Numbered from the stretch's first letter, positions 21,560-34,680 are shown. The stretch is 64,000 nucleotides of DNA from Eucommia ulmoides (GCA_016647705.1 CM028333.1:23244243-23308242); one strand, 5' to 3'. Made by a program: numbers and translations. The notes: generated by a model not told the origin, from the sequence alone.

Positions 21560-23221
21560 ATGGTCGTCAGCCTGACACACTGAAGTGATCGTCAAAGAGC
21601 GACTTCCGCCCGTAGTACGTGTTAAATAACACTACAAATGGGTCTTGGTTATCAACACCCTCAATCTTAGAAAGATAAGGCTCTATTCGGCTCGATCTTT
21701 CAACAGGATGCTCCACCGGCTCATGTACTTGGTGGGCATGGAAGAACGTTGCTAATGGCGACGAGGGATAAGTGAGCCACATTAGATCTTCGTAAATATG
21801 ATCGTCTGAGATCGATGCCGACATCACTAATTGGATCTCAAATGTTGACGAATCACAATCGTTGATCCAGGCTTGGGTTCCCGTCTCATTCGGATAGGCA
21901 TAGTTGAACGCTCCTAAGCTCCTCCCGCTTGTCTCCAGTTACTCACGGTGGCTTTCACTGAATGTGGCTTGTGAATCTCCGGGTGCCACCGTGTCTGACT
22001 CGGCCTCAATCAAGCAGATTAGGCCCCATTTGGTTAGTGTTCCCAACCAAACCCAACCCAACCCAAAAATTTTGAGTTTGATTTTTGGGAACGTGTTTGG
22101 CAAATACAAAACTCAACCCAACCTAACCAAAAAAATAGGAATTGATCCTCAAAATGTTAAGGAAATGAGAAACAAAAAAAACTTTTTTTTTTTTTTGTGC
22201 CTAAAACACTCAACCCAAAGTTCTCAACTCCAGCCACCGTCCGACGACCACCCGCCACTGTCCACCGCCGCTGGTCACTATCCACCGCCGTCGATCACCG
22301 GCCGCAGCCACCATCCAGCGACTGTCGGCAACGGCACTTTCAGTAACCTTCGCCGGACACCGTGCGTCGCCGCTGGCCACCACCGCCGTCGTCCGGCCAT
22401 CCGGCCACTGCTGCTACCGTCGTCGTCCGACCATCGCCAAACACAAAAAAAAAAAATTCAAAAAAAAAAAATAGTTTTAGGATAAAATCGTTACCAAACA
22501 CATTCTGTTCTCAGTAGAGAACAAAAATTGTCGTTACCAAAAGCAATTCTGTTCTCAAAATTCTCAACACAACCCAATTCAACTCAACCCAACCTATTCC
22601 AGTTGGGTTCAAAAAAATGGGAACACTAACCAAACGCCACCTTAGTTGACCGATTTGCGTCTGAAGAGACATTACGGTTGTATCGATTTCAGTGCAAATC
22701 GTCTCAATGTTGTCAAGACGATCCTCGTGCTCATTTAGCCAGTCATTCATCTCCCTCCAAAACGTCTGAGTTTTCCTAATAAAATCAAAGAGTATTTCCT
22801 CCAGGTCAGGGGAAGACTCAACCTATGGGTCCAGGGTGTCAATCCATGGCGCCGTAGAATTGCAACTCTGATAATCAAAGGCCTCCATATCTTCCAACAT
22901 CCAATGGGCTTCGTCCGTGGTTAGTTGGTCGAAAGAGGTGGTACCGTTTTCTCTTTCAACCCACATTCTGGTTGCGGCTTGTAACCCATCAAGGAAGTTC
23001 AGTAGTTGACACTCCCTCAGGAATCCGTGATTCGAAAATCGGAGTAGTAAATCCTTGTATCGATTCCAAGTACTATAAAACGGCTCAGAATCCTGTTGAA
23101 AGAATCGTAAAAGCACTTGTCGATCTAGCATCTTCAAGTACTCTGCAGGAAAAGAAAAACAAAAGCTACCAAACAAAAAACGTTCTAAGCCAAATAAATG
23201 CCTAAAGTAAAATTTGGTCAT
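21560..23221 (-). pseudogene. Gag remnant, left internal copy, interrupted by a MITE
   Basis: The open part at 22823-23221 encodes 'FYSTWNRYKDLLLRFSNHGF', 'LLNFLDGLQAATRMWVE' and 'DEAHWMLEDMEAFD', the pattern of the retrotransposon gag capsid domain (Trp-x-Arg-hydrophobic-x-x-Leu-Leu, then Phe-x-x-Gly-Leu). Downstream is a predicted coiled stretch 'LNEHEDRLDNIETICTEID' (22511-22750), cut by the 622-bp insertion at 22022-22643. After it, frames such as 21567-21827 give the C-terminus. A stop near 22825 and the insertion disable it. Confidence 0.7.
22022..22643. mobile_element. Tourist-like (PIF/Harbinger) MITE, 622 bp, TSD TTA
   Basis: It is bounded by TTA (22019-22021 and 22644-22646). Its ends GGCCCCATTTGGTTAGTGTT and the inverse of '...aacactaaccaaacgccacc' form imperfect terminal inverted repeats of about 23 bp. 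The TTA target and GG..CGTTTGG ends are the PIF/Harbinger signature. The interior is GC-rich in its second half and has no transposase. Confidence 0.9.
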
Positions 23222-23256
23222 TTACTTACAATATCAATAATAACCAAATCAACCAA

Positions 23257-23274
23257 TCCCCGGCAACGGCATGA
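23257..23274 (-). promoter_or_regulatory. Primer-binding site, tRNA-Asp type (left internal)
   Basis: The plus strand reads tccccggcaacggcatga, matching tRNA-Asp over its first 14 bases and decayed at the CCA end. It lies next to LTR 2. Confidence 0.75.
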
Positions 23275-23280
23275 AAAACT

Positions 23281-24706
23281 TGGTAGCGCATGAATACGCC
23301 GTTACTTTCACTTGCGAGTATACGAGGTCAAGTTTTAATATAGATCAGGAGAGTTAGACTTATGTGTCCACAAGGATTGGTTGTGATTATTACTGATTAC
23401 CGCGTTTACCATAACCTAATTTTATCTAGGTAATAAAAATGGAATATAAGTAAATACTAATACTAATTTAATTAATCTAATTAAATTAACTATATTAATA
23501 TTAATATGAGACGGTTAAGGAAAGTAGATTGCCTAGGGATTAACTTTCGTTTACAAAAATGTGTTTGGTCTCATTTTAGTTTAACAGCGTTCGGGTATCC
23601 GATAATCTCGGTTCGTAAACTCACTCGCCATCTCTCCCAAGTTCAAAACGAGTGAATACATGACTTCACATCAATAAAGAAGTTCCCCTCAACATCTTAA
23701 CGATGCTAGTTCACGTGAGTCTCGCCCCAACATCATTGATTGCACACTTTCTAACGCCCTCCCGGGTCGTTAGATTGTCGTGTTGTGTTGAACCTAATTT
23801 GAATCCAGGGTTACCTCTCTCGAGTGCCAAACCCCATATTCTCTATATATAATTCTAAGCATATAATCAATACAAGAAAGATAAACACAATCGAAATTAT
23901 AAAGAACACAGATTAACGAAACACAAACTCAAACAAATCACATTTTCATAAATATGTGTTAATCCCTAAGACAATCCATGTTTAGATAATGACCATAACC
24001 GTATATACAATATAAAACGAGCTAAACATGCTCAAACAATAATCCTAAGTTAAGATATGAAGAGAAAAACGAGAGAAACTAGCCGTAGTCCAAAGATTTC
24101 TCACTAAGAATGTTCCAAGATTGCTTCTCCTTCGTAGCTTTGTGTTCTTCTCCTTAGGAATTGATTGAGCTCCCCAAAAACACTCTCTACTATCCTCTTA
24201 AGGTCTATTGAGGTGTGTTGGCCGAATGGAGAGGAGATGAGGAGAACAAATGGGATCAAAATATCCTAAAATAGTATCTAAACTGGCGCAGAGGTTACGG
24301 CCGTGGCGATGGGATCACGGCCGCGGTGGTGGAAATGTAGAGCCGTTATAAACTTTCAGCTGTTTTACCGCCGCAGCAGTGGTGTCCCACTGCGGTGGTG
24401 ATACGCTTTCTTATTTTGGTTGTAACTTCTTCGTTCGAACTTCGATTTAGGTGATTCAAAAACCTGTGGAAAGCTAAGAAAAAGATATATAGCTTATATT
24501 TTTGAGTTTTCCAAAAATAGAATGGCATCGTGTTAAAACTCGGCCTTGAAGTTACAGCACCTGTACCAGTTTTGTATAATTTCACCATTTTATTCAAAAA
24601 CCTACCAAACAACACAAAAACATATTAAAACAACAAAAGTGCTTAAAAACACACAAATATTTTAATATAAAAGTACTTAATTTGTTGGTAAATAAACCAC
24701 TCATCA
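23281..24706 (-). repeat. LTR 2 (shared middle LTR)
   Basis: Same length and ends as LTR 1 and LTR 3. It serves as 3' LTR for the right internal region and 5' LTR for the left one. The polypurine tract beside it (24707-24725) is eroded ('aaatacctaaaaactc'). Confidence 0.85.
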
Positions 24707-26289
24707 AATACCTAAAAACTCAAACATTTGTTTGTCGTCAAGCAAAACACCCACACAATACAAGAAAATATAAAAACTAATTACGAAATTGAAAAACATG
24801 AAAAACAAATATGTGCAAGTTTTGATTATCATGTACCGGCCAAATGAAATATCCCTCATCGGCCCCCAATCCTATCGAGTTCAGGCATAAAAACACACCA
24901 TGTAATGTTCTAGAATTTCAACATTTATAATAGTAAATGCCGTTATAGATCCTACTAAAGTGTGTGTGTGTGTGTTTAAAACTCAAATATATAACTATCC
25001 CTTAATCAGATTGGATTATCCACCATATAAGCGTATGACAATAAAAAACCCGAACGTATAGGGAATCCATAGACTTGACCTGGGATCTATTCTCCACTAA
25101 TGTAGGCTTGGAAGTATAAAAAGATCATTAGGGTTTGGTTCGGTTTAGGAAAAATGGCCAAGGGTAATTTTGAAAGTGAAAATGGGTTAACGTTGTTAAC
25201 TTGACGTTACCTAAGGCACATCGCTTGGCACTCTCACACTCGAAACCCCATATATAGATTGGAAACAATCCCGAACATATATTAAGAATGACGTACTTAC
25301 TTGTAAAAAAGAAACGAAAATAAAAACTGTATTTAAATTTGATTTTTTTTTTCAACTAACACACTCCCAAACTTATTTGTTTTGTATAATTTAAGGGATG
25401 TGGGAAATATGAACGAAAAACGACAAGTGAGTACTCGAATACCGAGCCAATTAATAGCTCGCCTAAAATCCAACCGCTCACATCAAGTAGCATTTGCAAC
25501 TGCTAGCTTGATTCACTCACATTGTGCCTTCGGTTAAGCAATAAAGGTTTGAAAAAAGTTCAATCGGCTATGGTATTTGTTAAGTGTTCAGAAATGAAAC
25601 AGTGTTTAGGCTTTGACAGGGTAATGAAGGATAATAATATATCAAGGTAAGTTTAAAAAGGCTCAAGGGAGAAAATAAATGCCTAAATCATGTCTTCTGA
25701 ACTACTTCGCCTAGGATTTCGTCTCAAATTTTCCCCAAATCAAGTTCTAGAAACCCTAATGTCATGAATTTAGGTAACAGATAATCGTTTTCAAATCAAT
25801 TAGACAGTTATATAATGATTTTACGTGCTCGTGCAAGTAGGATCTATAATAACAATTACTAAAATATAATGTTGAGCACACAAAACATACATGCATGAGT
25901 TTTACGCTCGAGCTCAATAAACAACCAGGGGACAGACTCATCATCGGGTAATGACCCAGATGACGTCAAAACTCAGCACATGCACAAAAACTACCCTAAA
26001 CAAACATGCACACATAAAAACAACAAAACATAAACTATAACTAAACATACTAACACATCACACCCGACTCAAACAGGAAATGCCCATAATAACCTAGTCA
26101 GTGATCCCAATGACATGATAAAGCATTATAATGAAGACTAGGGTTTAGAACATATACCTGGGAGGCGAGAGACTCTCGACTCTGAATAAAATCGGTTATG
26201 ACGGATCTAACTTATTATTTTCCTTGGGTTGCTTCCCAAGAAGCGCTTGGTTTATGGTCGTCAGTTTGACACACTGAAGTGCTCGTCAA

Positions 26290-27220
26290 AGAGTGGCTTC
26301 CGCCCTTAGTACGTGTCAAATAATACTATAAACGGGTCTTGGTTATCAACACCCTCAAACTTGGCGAGATAAGGCTCTATTCGGCTCGATCTGTCAACAG
26401 GATGCTCCACCGGCTCATGTACTTGGTGGGCATGGAAGAATGTTGCTAATGGCGGCGAGGGACAAGTGATCCACATCTGATCCTCATAAATATGATCGTT
26501 TGAGATTGATGGCGATATCACTAATTGGATCTCAAATGGTGACGAATCATAATCGTCGATCCAGGTTTGGGTTTCCCATCTTATTCATATAGGCATAGTT
26601 GAATGCTCCCAAGCTCCTCCCGCTTATCTCCGGCTCTTCACGGTGGCTTTCACTGAATGTGGCTTGTGAATCTCCGGGTGCTACCGCGTCTGAATCAGCC
26701 TCAATCAAGCATATTAGCTTACCAATTTTCGTCTGAAGAGACGTTACGGTCGCATCGATTTCAGTGCAAATCGTCTCAATGTTGTCGAGACGATCCTCAT
26801 GCTCATTTAGTAGGTCATTCGTCTCCCTCCAAAACGTCTTAGTTTCCCTAATAAAATCAAAGAGTATTTCCTCCAGGCCGAGGGAAGACTTAATGTATTG
26901 GTCTGGAGTATCAATCCATGGCACCGTAGAATTGTAACTCTGATAATCAAAGGCCACCATGTCTTCCAACATCCAATGGGCTTCATTCGCGGTTAGTTGG
27001 TCGAAAGAGGTGGTACCATTTCCTCTTTCAACCTACATTCTGGTTGTGGCTTGTAACCCATTGATAAAGTTCAGTAGTTGACACTCCCTCGGGAATTCGT
27101 GATTCGAAAATTGGAGTAGCAAATCTTTGTATCGATTCAAGCACTATAAAATGGCTCGGAATCCCATTAAAAGAATCGCAAAAGCACTTGTCAATCTAGC
27201 ATATTCAAGCACCCTGTCGG
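26290..27220 (-). pseudogene. Gag remnant, right internal copy, without the MITE
   Basis: The same gag as in the left copy. The C-terminal two thirds is open at 26547-26972 ('DNIETICTEIDATVTSLQ' segment) and continues in another frame at 26306-26521 ('HEPVEHPVDRSSRIEPYL'). The N-terminal capsid part (26990-27220) is recognisable but carries stops. The insertion site of the MITE in the sister copy is intact here. Confidence 0.7.
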
Positions 27221-27327
27221 AAAAGAAAAACAAAAGCTACCAAACAAAAAAAGCTCTAAGCCAAATAAATGCCTAAAGTAAAATTTGGTCATTTACTCAC
27301 AATATCAATAATAACCAAATCAACCAA

Positions 27328-27345
27328 TCCTCGACAACGGCGCCA
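27328..27345 (-). promoter_or_regulatory. Primer-binding site, tRNA-Asp type (right internal)
   Basis: The plus strand reads tcctcgacaacggcgcca, two changes from the 3' end of plant tRNA-Asp including CCA. It lies 6 bp from LTR 3. Confidence 0.8.
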
Positions 27346-27351
27346 AAAACT

Positions 27352-28770
27352 TGGTAGCGCGTGAATACGTCGCTACTTTCACTCGCAAGTATACGAGGTC
27401 AAGTTTTAGTATGGATCGGGAAAGTTAGGGTTATCGTGTCCACAGGGATTGGTTGTGATTATTATTGATTACCGCATTTACCATAACCTAATTTTATCTA
27501 GGCGATAAAAATGGAATATAATTAAATACTAATACTAGTTTAATTAATCTAATGAAATTAACTACACTAATATTAATATGAGACGGTTAAGGGAAGTAGA
27601 TTTCCTAGGGATTAATTTTCGTTTATAAAAATGTGTTTGATCTCGTTTTAGTTTATGTTAACAGCGTTCGGGTATCCGACAATATCGGTTCGTAAACTCA
27701 CTCGCCACCTCTCCCGAGTCTAAGAGTGAATATATGACTTCGCATCAACGAAGAAGTCCCTCTCAACGTCTTAACGATGCTAGGTCACGTAAGTCTCACC
27801 CCAACGTCATTGATTGCATACTTTCTAACACCCTTCCAGGTCGTTAGATTGTCGTGTTGTGTTTAACTTAATCTGAATCCGGGGTTACCTCTCCCGAGTG
27901 CTAAACCCCGTATTCTCTATATATGATTCTAAGCATATAATCAATATAAGAATGATAAACATAATCGAAATTATAAAGAACACAGATTAACGAAACACAA
28001 ACTCAAACAAATCACATTTTCATAAATATATGTTAATCCCTAAGACAATTCATGTTTAGCTAATGGTCATAACCGTGTATACAATGTAAAACGAGCTAAA
28101 CATGCTCAAACAATAATCCTAAGTTAAGAGATGAAGAGAAAAACGAGAGAAACTAGTTGTAGTCCGAAGATTTCTCGCTAAGAATGTTCCAAGATCGCTT
28201 TTCCTTCGTAGCTTTGTGTTCTTCTCCTTAGGAATTGATTGAGCTCCCCAAAAACACTCTCTACTAACCTCCTAAGGTCTATAGAGGTGTGTTGGCCGAA
28301 TGGAGAGAAGATGAGGAGAAAAAATGGGATCAAAATATCCTAAAATATCTAAAATAATATCTAAACTGGCGCAGAGGTTACGGCCGCGGCGGTGGAAATG
28401 CAGAGCCGCTACAAACTTTCTGCTGTTTTTTCGCCTCAGCGGTGGTGTCCCACTGCGGCGGTGACACGTTTTTTTGTTTTGTCTGTAATTTTTTCGTTCG
28501 AACTCCGATTTAGGTGATTCAAAAACCTGTAAAAATCTAAGAAAAAAATCTATAACTTCCATGTTTTGAATTTTCCAAAAATAGAATGGAATCATGTTCA
28601 AAATTTTCCTTGAAGTTCCAGCACCGGTACCAATTTTGCACAATTTCACCATTTTATTCAAAAACCTACCAAACAACACAAAAATATATTAAAACAACAA
28701 AAGTGCTTAAAAACATACAAATATTTGAATATAAAAATAATTAATTTGTTGGTAAATAAACCACTCATCA
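27352..28770 (-). repeat. LTR 3 (5' LTR of the array)
   Basis: It ends at 'ccactcatca' (28770), after which the flanking Tat-derived 'ggagcaac' appears. On the minus strand it leads directly into the priming site at 27328-27345. Confidence 0.85.
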
Positions 28771-28805
28771 GGAGCAACAAACACGAGAGAAAGAGCTACA
28801 CACAT

Positions 28806-31350
28806 TGTCATATCCCACTCCGAGCACCCATCACCCGAGGCCGGGCGTGACGTCGACCTGACGTTACCGGACCAATCCACGAATATCCAAACAAACATAC
28901 ATACATACACACTCGCGCTATTGTAAGTTTTTTCCTCAAAAATATATAAACCTGTTCCGAATATCCATAACCAAAAACACTAAAATACTTGAACCTTCCA
29001 CGGTTCACGTCCGACCGACTTACCTCCAACACGACACTACCTCTGGACTCTCCCTAGTGCCAGTAGTAGACCAACTCTTAGCCGCAGTACCTGAAACCAA
29101 AATTTTTATCGGTATACTGTCTTCATAATAAAAATATTTCATGGATCAAGTATAAATAATGAACACTACGTTTCAAAATATAACATTATATAATCACATA
29201 CCTGGTTCCACTGTCACCAATGTAAAGAAATAATGTGTTTAAAACACCTAATACAAATATAATATAATCACATACCGTACGGAAATCCAGTTTCCCTGTC
29301 ACTAATGAAATAAACCAATATATATATATTTAAAATACTCAATTCAGACATTTAAAATAAACCAACTCGATTATTTTAGATCAATCAATCCAAATATTTT
29401 AAATCAGTCAGTGCAACCAAAAATAATATATATGTCAATCCATTTTACAGTAATATATATCCAAACCGAATCAATCCAGACAATTCATCGTAAAATACAC
29501 CACACCCCTTTCCTACTAGCCATAGGAACATTTTTACCTCACGATCGGGAGTTGTAACGGTACCGTACCACCTGTCAGGTTTGCACTCCTGACGGGTCAA
29601 CCACCCTGCAGAGCCTAGCAGGTAATCCACATCTCGTAGGTCATATCCGTCTAACGAGAAGAAAATCTACATCCCGTAGGTCATATCCGCCTAACGGAAA
29701 GAAAATTAACATCTTTTACGGGAAGAAAATCCACATCCCTTACGGGAAGAATATCCACACTCCTTACGGGAAGAAACTATGACATAGTCGGACCAAACAT
29801 TACTCTCCACCTTAAAACCGACTCGATCCAAAAATCTTTTTCCCACCTTTAAAACCAACACGATCCAAAAATCATTTTTTCCCACAAATACTCAATACCA
29901 CTTGATCCATATAAGTTGCAAATTCGTCAATTTTTAAATAAAAACATTTTCCATAATTTATACGAAAATAAAATTTGTCATTTATATAGAAGATAATACA
30001 TTCACCTCGTTTTCCGCACTACAAAAACGTCACTGCCCAAAACCTACTAGGACGTTGGCGCCTGCAAATCTAATAGCATAGGCCTAAATTAATATTTTAT
30101 TTAAAATAATCCTACTATGAAATGCATGGCCCTAAAATGCAAAATTTCCCTTTTCCCGAATTTAATTATGCGAAATTATTATTTATCCCACTTCATTATG
30201 TTACTATTCACTGTACCAACCTATTAAAATTAACAGTTATAAAAATATTATCACGATTACGGAAATTTTAATGTTAGTAATTTAATTTAACGAAAATAGT
30301 AATCGACCGAAATTTTGCCTGTTTCCGAATCACTCACAGGCCGAGAAATTAGATTTCCAAATTTTGATTTTTATGTGATTTTTTTTTTCCCTCGTTTTTC
30401 GTTTTTTTTTTCCTTCTTTTTCCGTTTTCTTTCTGTTTCTGGTTCAGTGTGCTCAGTCGACCGACGACCTTCCTTCCATTGCCGATCACAACACTGTCGG
30501 ACTGAACGATCGACACCAACCACCCTCCCCGCAACCGCCTGCACAACTCACCCATGCAAACTATACACTCACAGACAGCAGTGGGGCTCACATATTCACA
30601 CGACGAACTCGCCGGCACACCTCCACGACCGACCACCGGTGAGAAGCAACGATCACACTCACGCACGTCAATCACCGTCGGTGACTCCCACATCGTCGGA
30701 CTGCACCACACCCACGCCGACCAAACACCCCGCCGCCGACCCTCTAACCTTTCTCGGTTTCTGTTTTGATTCCACCGACACACACACACACTCATCCAAT
30801 CACCTACAACCCACCCACGGCGACACACACCTACACACGATCACCGGAGAAACGACGATGATAACGACGCTCACACACCCACACCGGAGAAACCGCGACA
30901 ATCCGAACCCACCACCGCCGGCGACCCAACGACACCCCGAATCTCTCTTTCTCTCTCCTCTGTTTTCAGATTTCTTCTTTTGAGCTGCTCCTATGATGAA
31001 TTACATGCATGAACATACATATATGCTTGAACATAGTGGTTGAATTGGATCCCCAAGCCTTGCCACGTCGCATCTTTCTCTCTCTGTTTTGTGTTTTTTT
31101 TCTCCTCCGCATGTATGTGTATATATATATATATATATATGAAATAATTTTTTCAAATTACATTATCCTCCCACACATTTCCTTTATATTCCCATTTTAA
31201 CTAAATTCATAATTTTAAGATTTTTAAAATTATAAATTCACCCCTAAAATTTTTATTTCAAATTGAAAATGGCACATACCACCCCGTTATTTTTCTAAAT
31301 GTTCTAAAATGCAACTCAAATTATGTACGTGTCAAAATTAAGGTCTTATA
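28806..31350 (-). repeat. 3' LTR of a Del/Tekay-like gypsy element
   Basis: On the minus strand it starts TATAAGACCTTAATTTTGAC (31350 downward), after the purine-rich AGGAAGGAAGGGT, and ends ...GGGATATGACA at 28806. The solo LTR at 54890-58036 aligns with it along its length, for example around 'gtaggttttg', 'ggtgaatgtatt' and 'acttatatggatcaag'. A TA microsatellite (about 31115-31140) and CA-rich tracts expand parts of it. A long plus-strand open frame at 30315-30983 is a by-product of this composition. Confidence 0.8.
29630..29775. repeat. Minisatellite inside the gypsy LTR
   Basis: Four to five units containing 'aagaaaatccacatcccttacggg' or variants with 'gtaggtcatatccg'. The equivalent block, expanded differently, is at 57045-57260 in the solo LTR, so this is a standing feature of the LTR family. 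Confidence 0.75.
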
Positions 31351-31369
31351 ACCCTTCCTTCCTAAAAGA

Positions 31370-33300
31370 AATTTTGTCTCGAAATTTTAGTTACCTTGGT
31401 CGAACAGGTGCGGATATTTGTCTCTCATCTTGTCTTCTCACTCCCACGTCACTTCCGCTACGGAATGACAGCGCCATCACACTTTTACTAATGAAATCGT
31501 TTTCATTCGCAACACTTGATCTTTACAATTCAAAATTCGGACTTACTTCTCAATGTAGGTCAAATCCTCCTCTAATTCGATTAATTGAGAAAATCAACAC
31601 ATGCGAAGAATCTGACATATATTTCCTAAGCATCGTTGTGTAATCTGGACAATTTTGACAGTAGGGTAATTCGATAAGCTGTCGCACCAACCCGTGCTAA
31701 GATCTTGTATGGCCCGATATATCTTGGACTTAACTTCTCTTCCTTCCCGAATCTCATTATGCCGTTCCACGGGGATATGTGAAAAATACACAATTGCTCA
31801 CTTCACATTTCAACTTTCGTCTACACTTGTCAGCAGAACTCTTTTGCTGACTCTGAGCATTTCTCAATCTTTCTTGAATCACCTTTCCTTGTCTGCCGTC
31901 ATTTGGCCTATACCTGGCATCAATAATTCCCTTTCTCCCACTTCAGTTCAGTCTGTTGGACTGAAGTCCTACATTTCCTGCCATATAACGCTTCATACAG
32001 TGCCATATCGATTGCTGAATGGTAGTTGTTATTGTGGGCGAATTCCATCAACGTCAAATAATCATCTCAGCTACTAGGACATTCTAGAACATAGCCCGTT
32101 AACATATCCTCCAACATTCGAATTGTACGCTCTGATTTACCGTCAATCTGCGGATGAAAAGTGGTATTAGATTTCAGCTTGGTACCTAAAGCAGTTTGGA
32201 GACTCGGCTAGAACTTCGAAGTAAATCTCGGATCCCTACCTAACACTATGAAAATCGGTGCACTATGTAGTGTAACAATTTCGTCAATATACAATTGGGC
32301 ATACCTAACCTGAGAGTACGTCATCTTTATGGCCAGAAAAATGAGAATCTTTAGTAAACCTATCAATGATCACCCCGATTGAATTATGCCCCTTTTGAGT
32401 ATGGGGTAATCTCGAAACGAAATCTATCGTGACATGCTCCCATTTCCACTCTAGTATAGGTAGAGACTGCAATAACCCACCTGGACATTGATGCTCAATC
32501 TTCACTTGCTAACACATAAGACACCTGACAACAAATTCAACAATTTTCCGTTCCATTCCATTCCACCTATAGTGTTCTTACAGATTGCGATACATTTTGG
32601 TACTGCCTGGGTGCATTACATATGCTGAACTATGTGCTTCCTCCAAGATATCATTTTCCAGATTGACATCATCAGGCACACACAATCCATTTCCAACCAT
32701 CAAAGTCTCATCGTTGTCCCTGACACGATAATCAGCTCTGTGACCACCTTTTAATTCATTTATGCTCTTCCCCAATTGGGCATCTGACTTCTGCGCTTCT
32801 ATAATACATAAATACGGTCGATCAATGTCAGTCTCAAAGTCAAAGTCACAAGCAACGCTGCCGTCTGACCAACCGCCAATTGGACTCGCAAAGATCTCAA
32901 CTCGGCATATAGATTAGTATGAACAACTTGATTGTGTGCAACCGAACCCGCCGATTTTCAATTCAACACATCTGTTACAACATTGACCTTTCTAGGATGA
33001 TAGTGGATAGTACAATCATAGTCCCTGATCAACTCTATCCAATGTCTTTAACTCAGATTTAGTTCTTTCTGAGTAAACAAGTATTCCAAACCCTGGTGGT
33101 TGGTATATATCTCACAAGTCTTGCCATATAGGTAATGGATCAAAATCTTCAAGGCAAATACAATCGCCGCCAACTCCAAATCATGCGTCGGGTAATTACA
33201 CTCATGATTCTATAATTTCCGGGAGGCATATGCAATCATGTGACCATGTTGCATCAGTACACACCCCAAAATCTTTAAGGAAGTCTTGTTTAAAGAAATA
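31370..33300 (-). pseudogene. Pol 3' half (RNase H, zinc finger, integrase) of a Del/Tekay-like element
   Basis: Read on the minus strand from 33.3 kb down: an RNase H segment near 32980-33250 in several frames; 'NGLCVPDD' and 'ILEEAHSSAYVMHPGSTKMY' (32578-32775), the H2C2 finger; '[20 protein letters not shown]' and '[13 protein letters not shown]' with '[11 protein letters not shown]' (32305-32505), the start of the integrase core; then out-of-frame 'DRDPRFTS', 'FHPQ.DGKSERTI' motifs to about 31980, and a GPY-like segment with 'MLRKYMSDSSHVL' near 31560-31800. Many stops are present. The element is truncated at about 33300, so RT, protease, gag and 5' LTR are absent. Confidence 0.75.
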
Positions 33301-33344
33301 CATAGAAGGGCTTTCGACATGTGCCCAGATGATTAGTTTGTTTG

Positions 33345-34343
33345 TACTTTATGTTTGATTTCTTGTTGTTTAATTTCCAAACTATCCAAAAAAATATATG
33401 CCCCACTTAAAAAGCATATTTTGTTTAATTATTATTTTAAACAAACCACATGCACAAACACACCACGCGCGCACAGATATGCAAATCCGAGTAGATTTGA
33501 GATTGGATCTACATATTCAAACACACCACACGCACAAACACACACATATGTGCATGCATGCGTATATGCACACATATATAGAGAGAGAGTGTGTGTCAAG
33601 GGGAAGAGACAAGAGTGAGAGATAATGAGAGAAGAATTGAGAGACAAGATAGAGAAAGAGCAAGGAACTAAGAGAGAGAAAGAATAAGAAAAAGATGATG
33701 AGAGGCTAGGTATGGGTGACTGTGTGGGGGAATAGGGAGGAAATAAGGACTAGGTGAGGTGAGGAAAGGGGGAATGAAAAGGAGACCAAGGTTTAGCGTT
33801 GTCCATGATCCAGTTTAGGTCCAGTTTCATATAAAATCGAAACCAAAACCGTTAGACATACACCAAACCTAAACCAAAATCAAAATAAAAACCACCGTTG
33901 TTTTTACACGATTTTAAAATCGAACTATTTAAGTTTATTCAAAACCGTGAACCCATTTAAGGTTTTTCAATTTTATAAAAAACCAAAATCAAAACTGCAG
34001 ACCGTTAACATAATTAAAATATAAAAAATAAATTCCAAAAATAAAACCAAACCACATAACTATTAATTTTTACAATAAACATTCATAACCATAATTAAAA
34101 TACAACGATAAATAATCGTCACAATAATACTAATCAAGATCTCCAAAGCAAATACTATCTCAATTTTCCGCGCTGGCGCCGTCTACAGGTAGTGGATGGT
34201 CGTGGCCACTAGGGATTGAGGCCCAAAGTAGAGTGAGGGAGAGATCAGAGATAAGAGAAGTCAGAGATGAGAGAATGGAGGGATGGAATGGAAGTCTAAA
34301 GTCGGCTAAGCTACAACATACACAAAGGAGAAAACTTAACCCT

Positions 34344-34386
<43 letters not shown>

Positions 34387-34680
34387 CGAGGGGGTTAAAC
34401 TGTAAATATATTAAAAAGTGAGGGTATATATTATAAAAATATATCTAAAATATCGGTTACACGGTTCAGTTACGAGGTTCAGTTACGTGGTTCGATTAAG
34501 CGACCGGTTCGATTTCACAGTTACTATCCCAAAACCGAAAATGTTTTGGTTGCTAATTTTAAAATCAAACCGCAATCAAAACTCTCTAGTCGGTTTCAAA
34601 ACCAAATCGTTCGGTGTGATTCCGTTTTGTTACCCATCGATTCGGTTTTAATTATCATCCCTATTAGGGTGTGGTTAGGG
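33345..34680. other. Unassigned repetitive stretch
   Basis: It contains CA/AG-rich tracts (33440-33660) and two regions of 'aaccaaaacc' and 'ggttcgattt' words (33790-34000 and 34445-34650), which may be the two sides of one old transposon opened by an insertion near 34130-34410. I could not identify terminal repeats. No credible gene. Confidence 0.4.
34345..34386. repeat. (AC)n-(AT)n microsatellite
   Basis: About 15 AC dinucleotides followed by a short AT run. Confidence 0.95.

Larger units (their letters stand above)
18588..28770 (-). mobile_element. Gag-only LTR retrotransposon array: LTR-internal-LTR-internal-LTR
   Basis: Three near-identical LTRs of 1425, 1426 and 1419 bp alternate with two internal regions (20013-23280 and 24707-27351). 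The internals carry a priming site matching the 3' end of plant tRNA-Asp (TCCCCGGCAACGGCGCCA), a degenerate gag-like frame and a polypurine tract, but no pol. That composition fits TR-GAG-type non-autonomous gypsy elements; Athila relatives share the tRNA-Asp site. Flanks GCAGC and GGAGC could be one target duplication with one mismatch, so the whole array may derive from a single insertion that was later duplicated by unequal recombination. Confidence 0.8.

Noticed and set aside
21904-22485. 193-residue plus-strand frame across the left internal region
   Set aside because: It begins in gag antisense sequence and continues into the MITE; it is a chance fusion.
29630-29775. CRISPR-like array
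   Set aside because: The repeated units lack uniform spacers and belong to an LTR minisatellite in a plant genome.
30315-30983. 222-residue plus-strand frame, and an overlapping minus-strand frame of 159 residues
   Set aside because: Both lie within the gypsy LTR in CA/CG-skewed sequence. Their His/Thr/Pro or Arg/Gly/Val composition follows base bias, and the homologous solo LTR does not conserve them.
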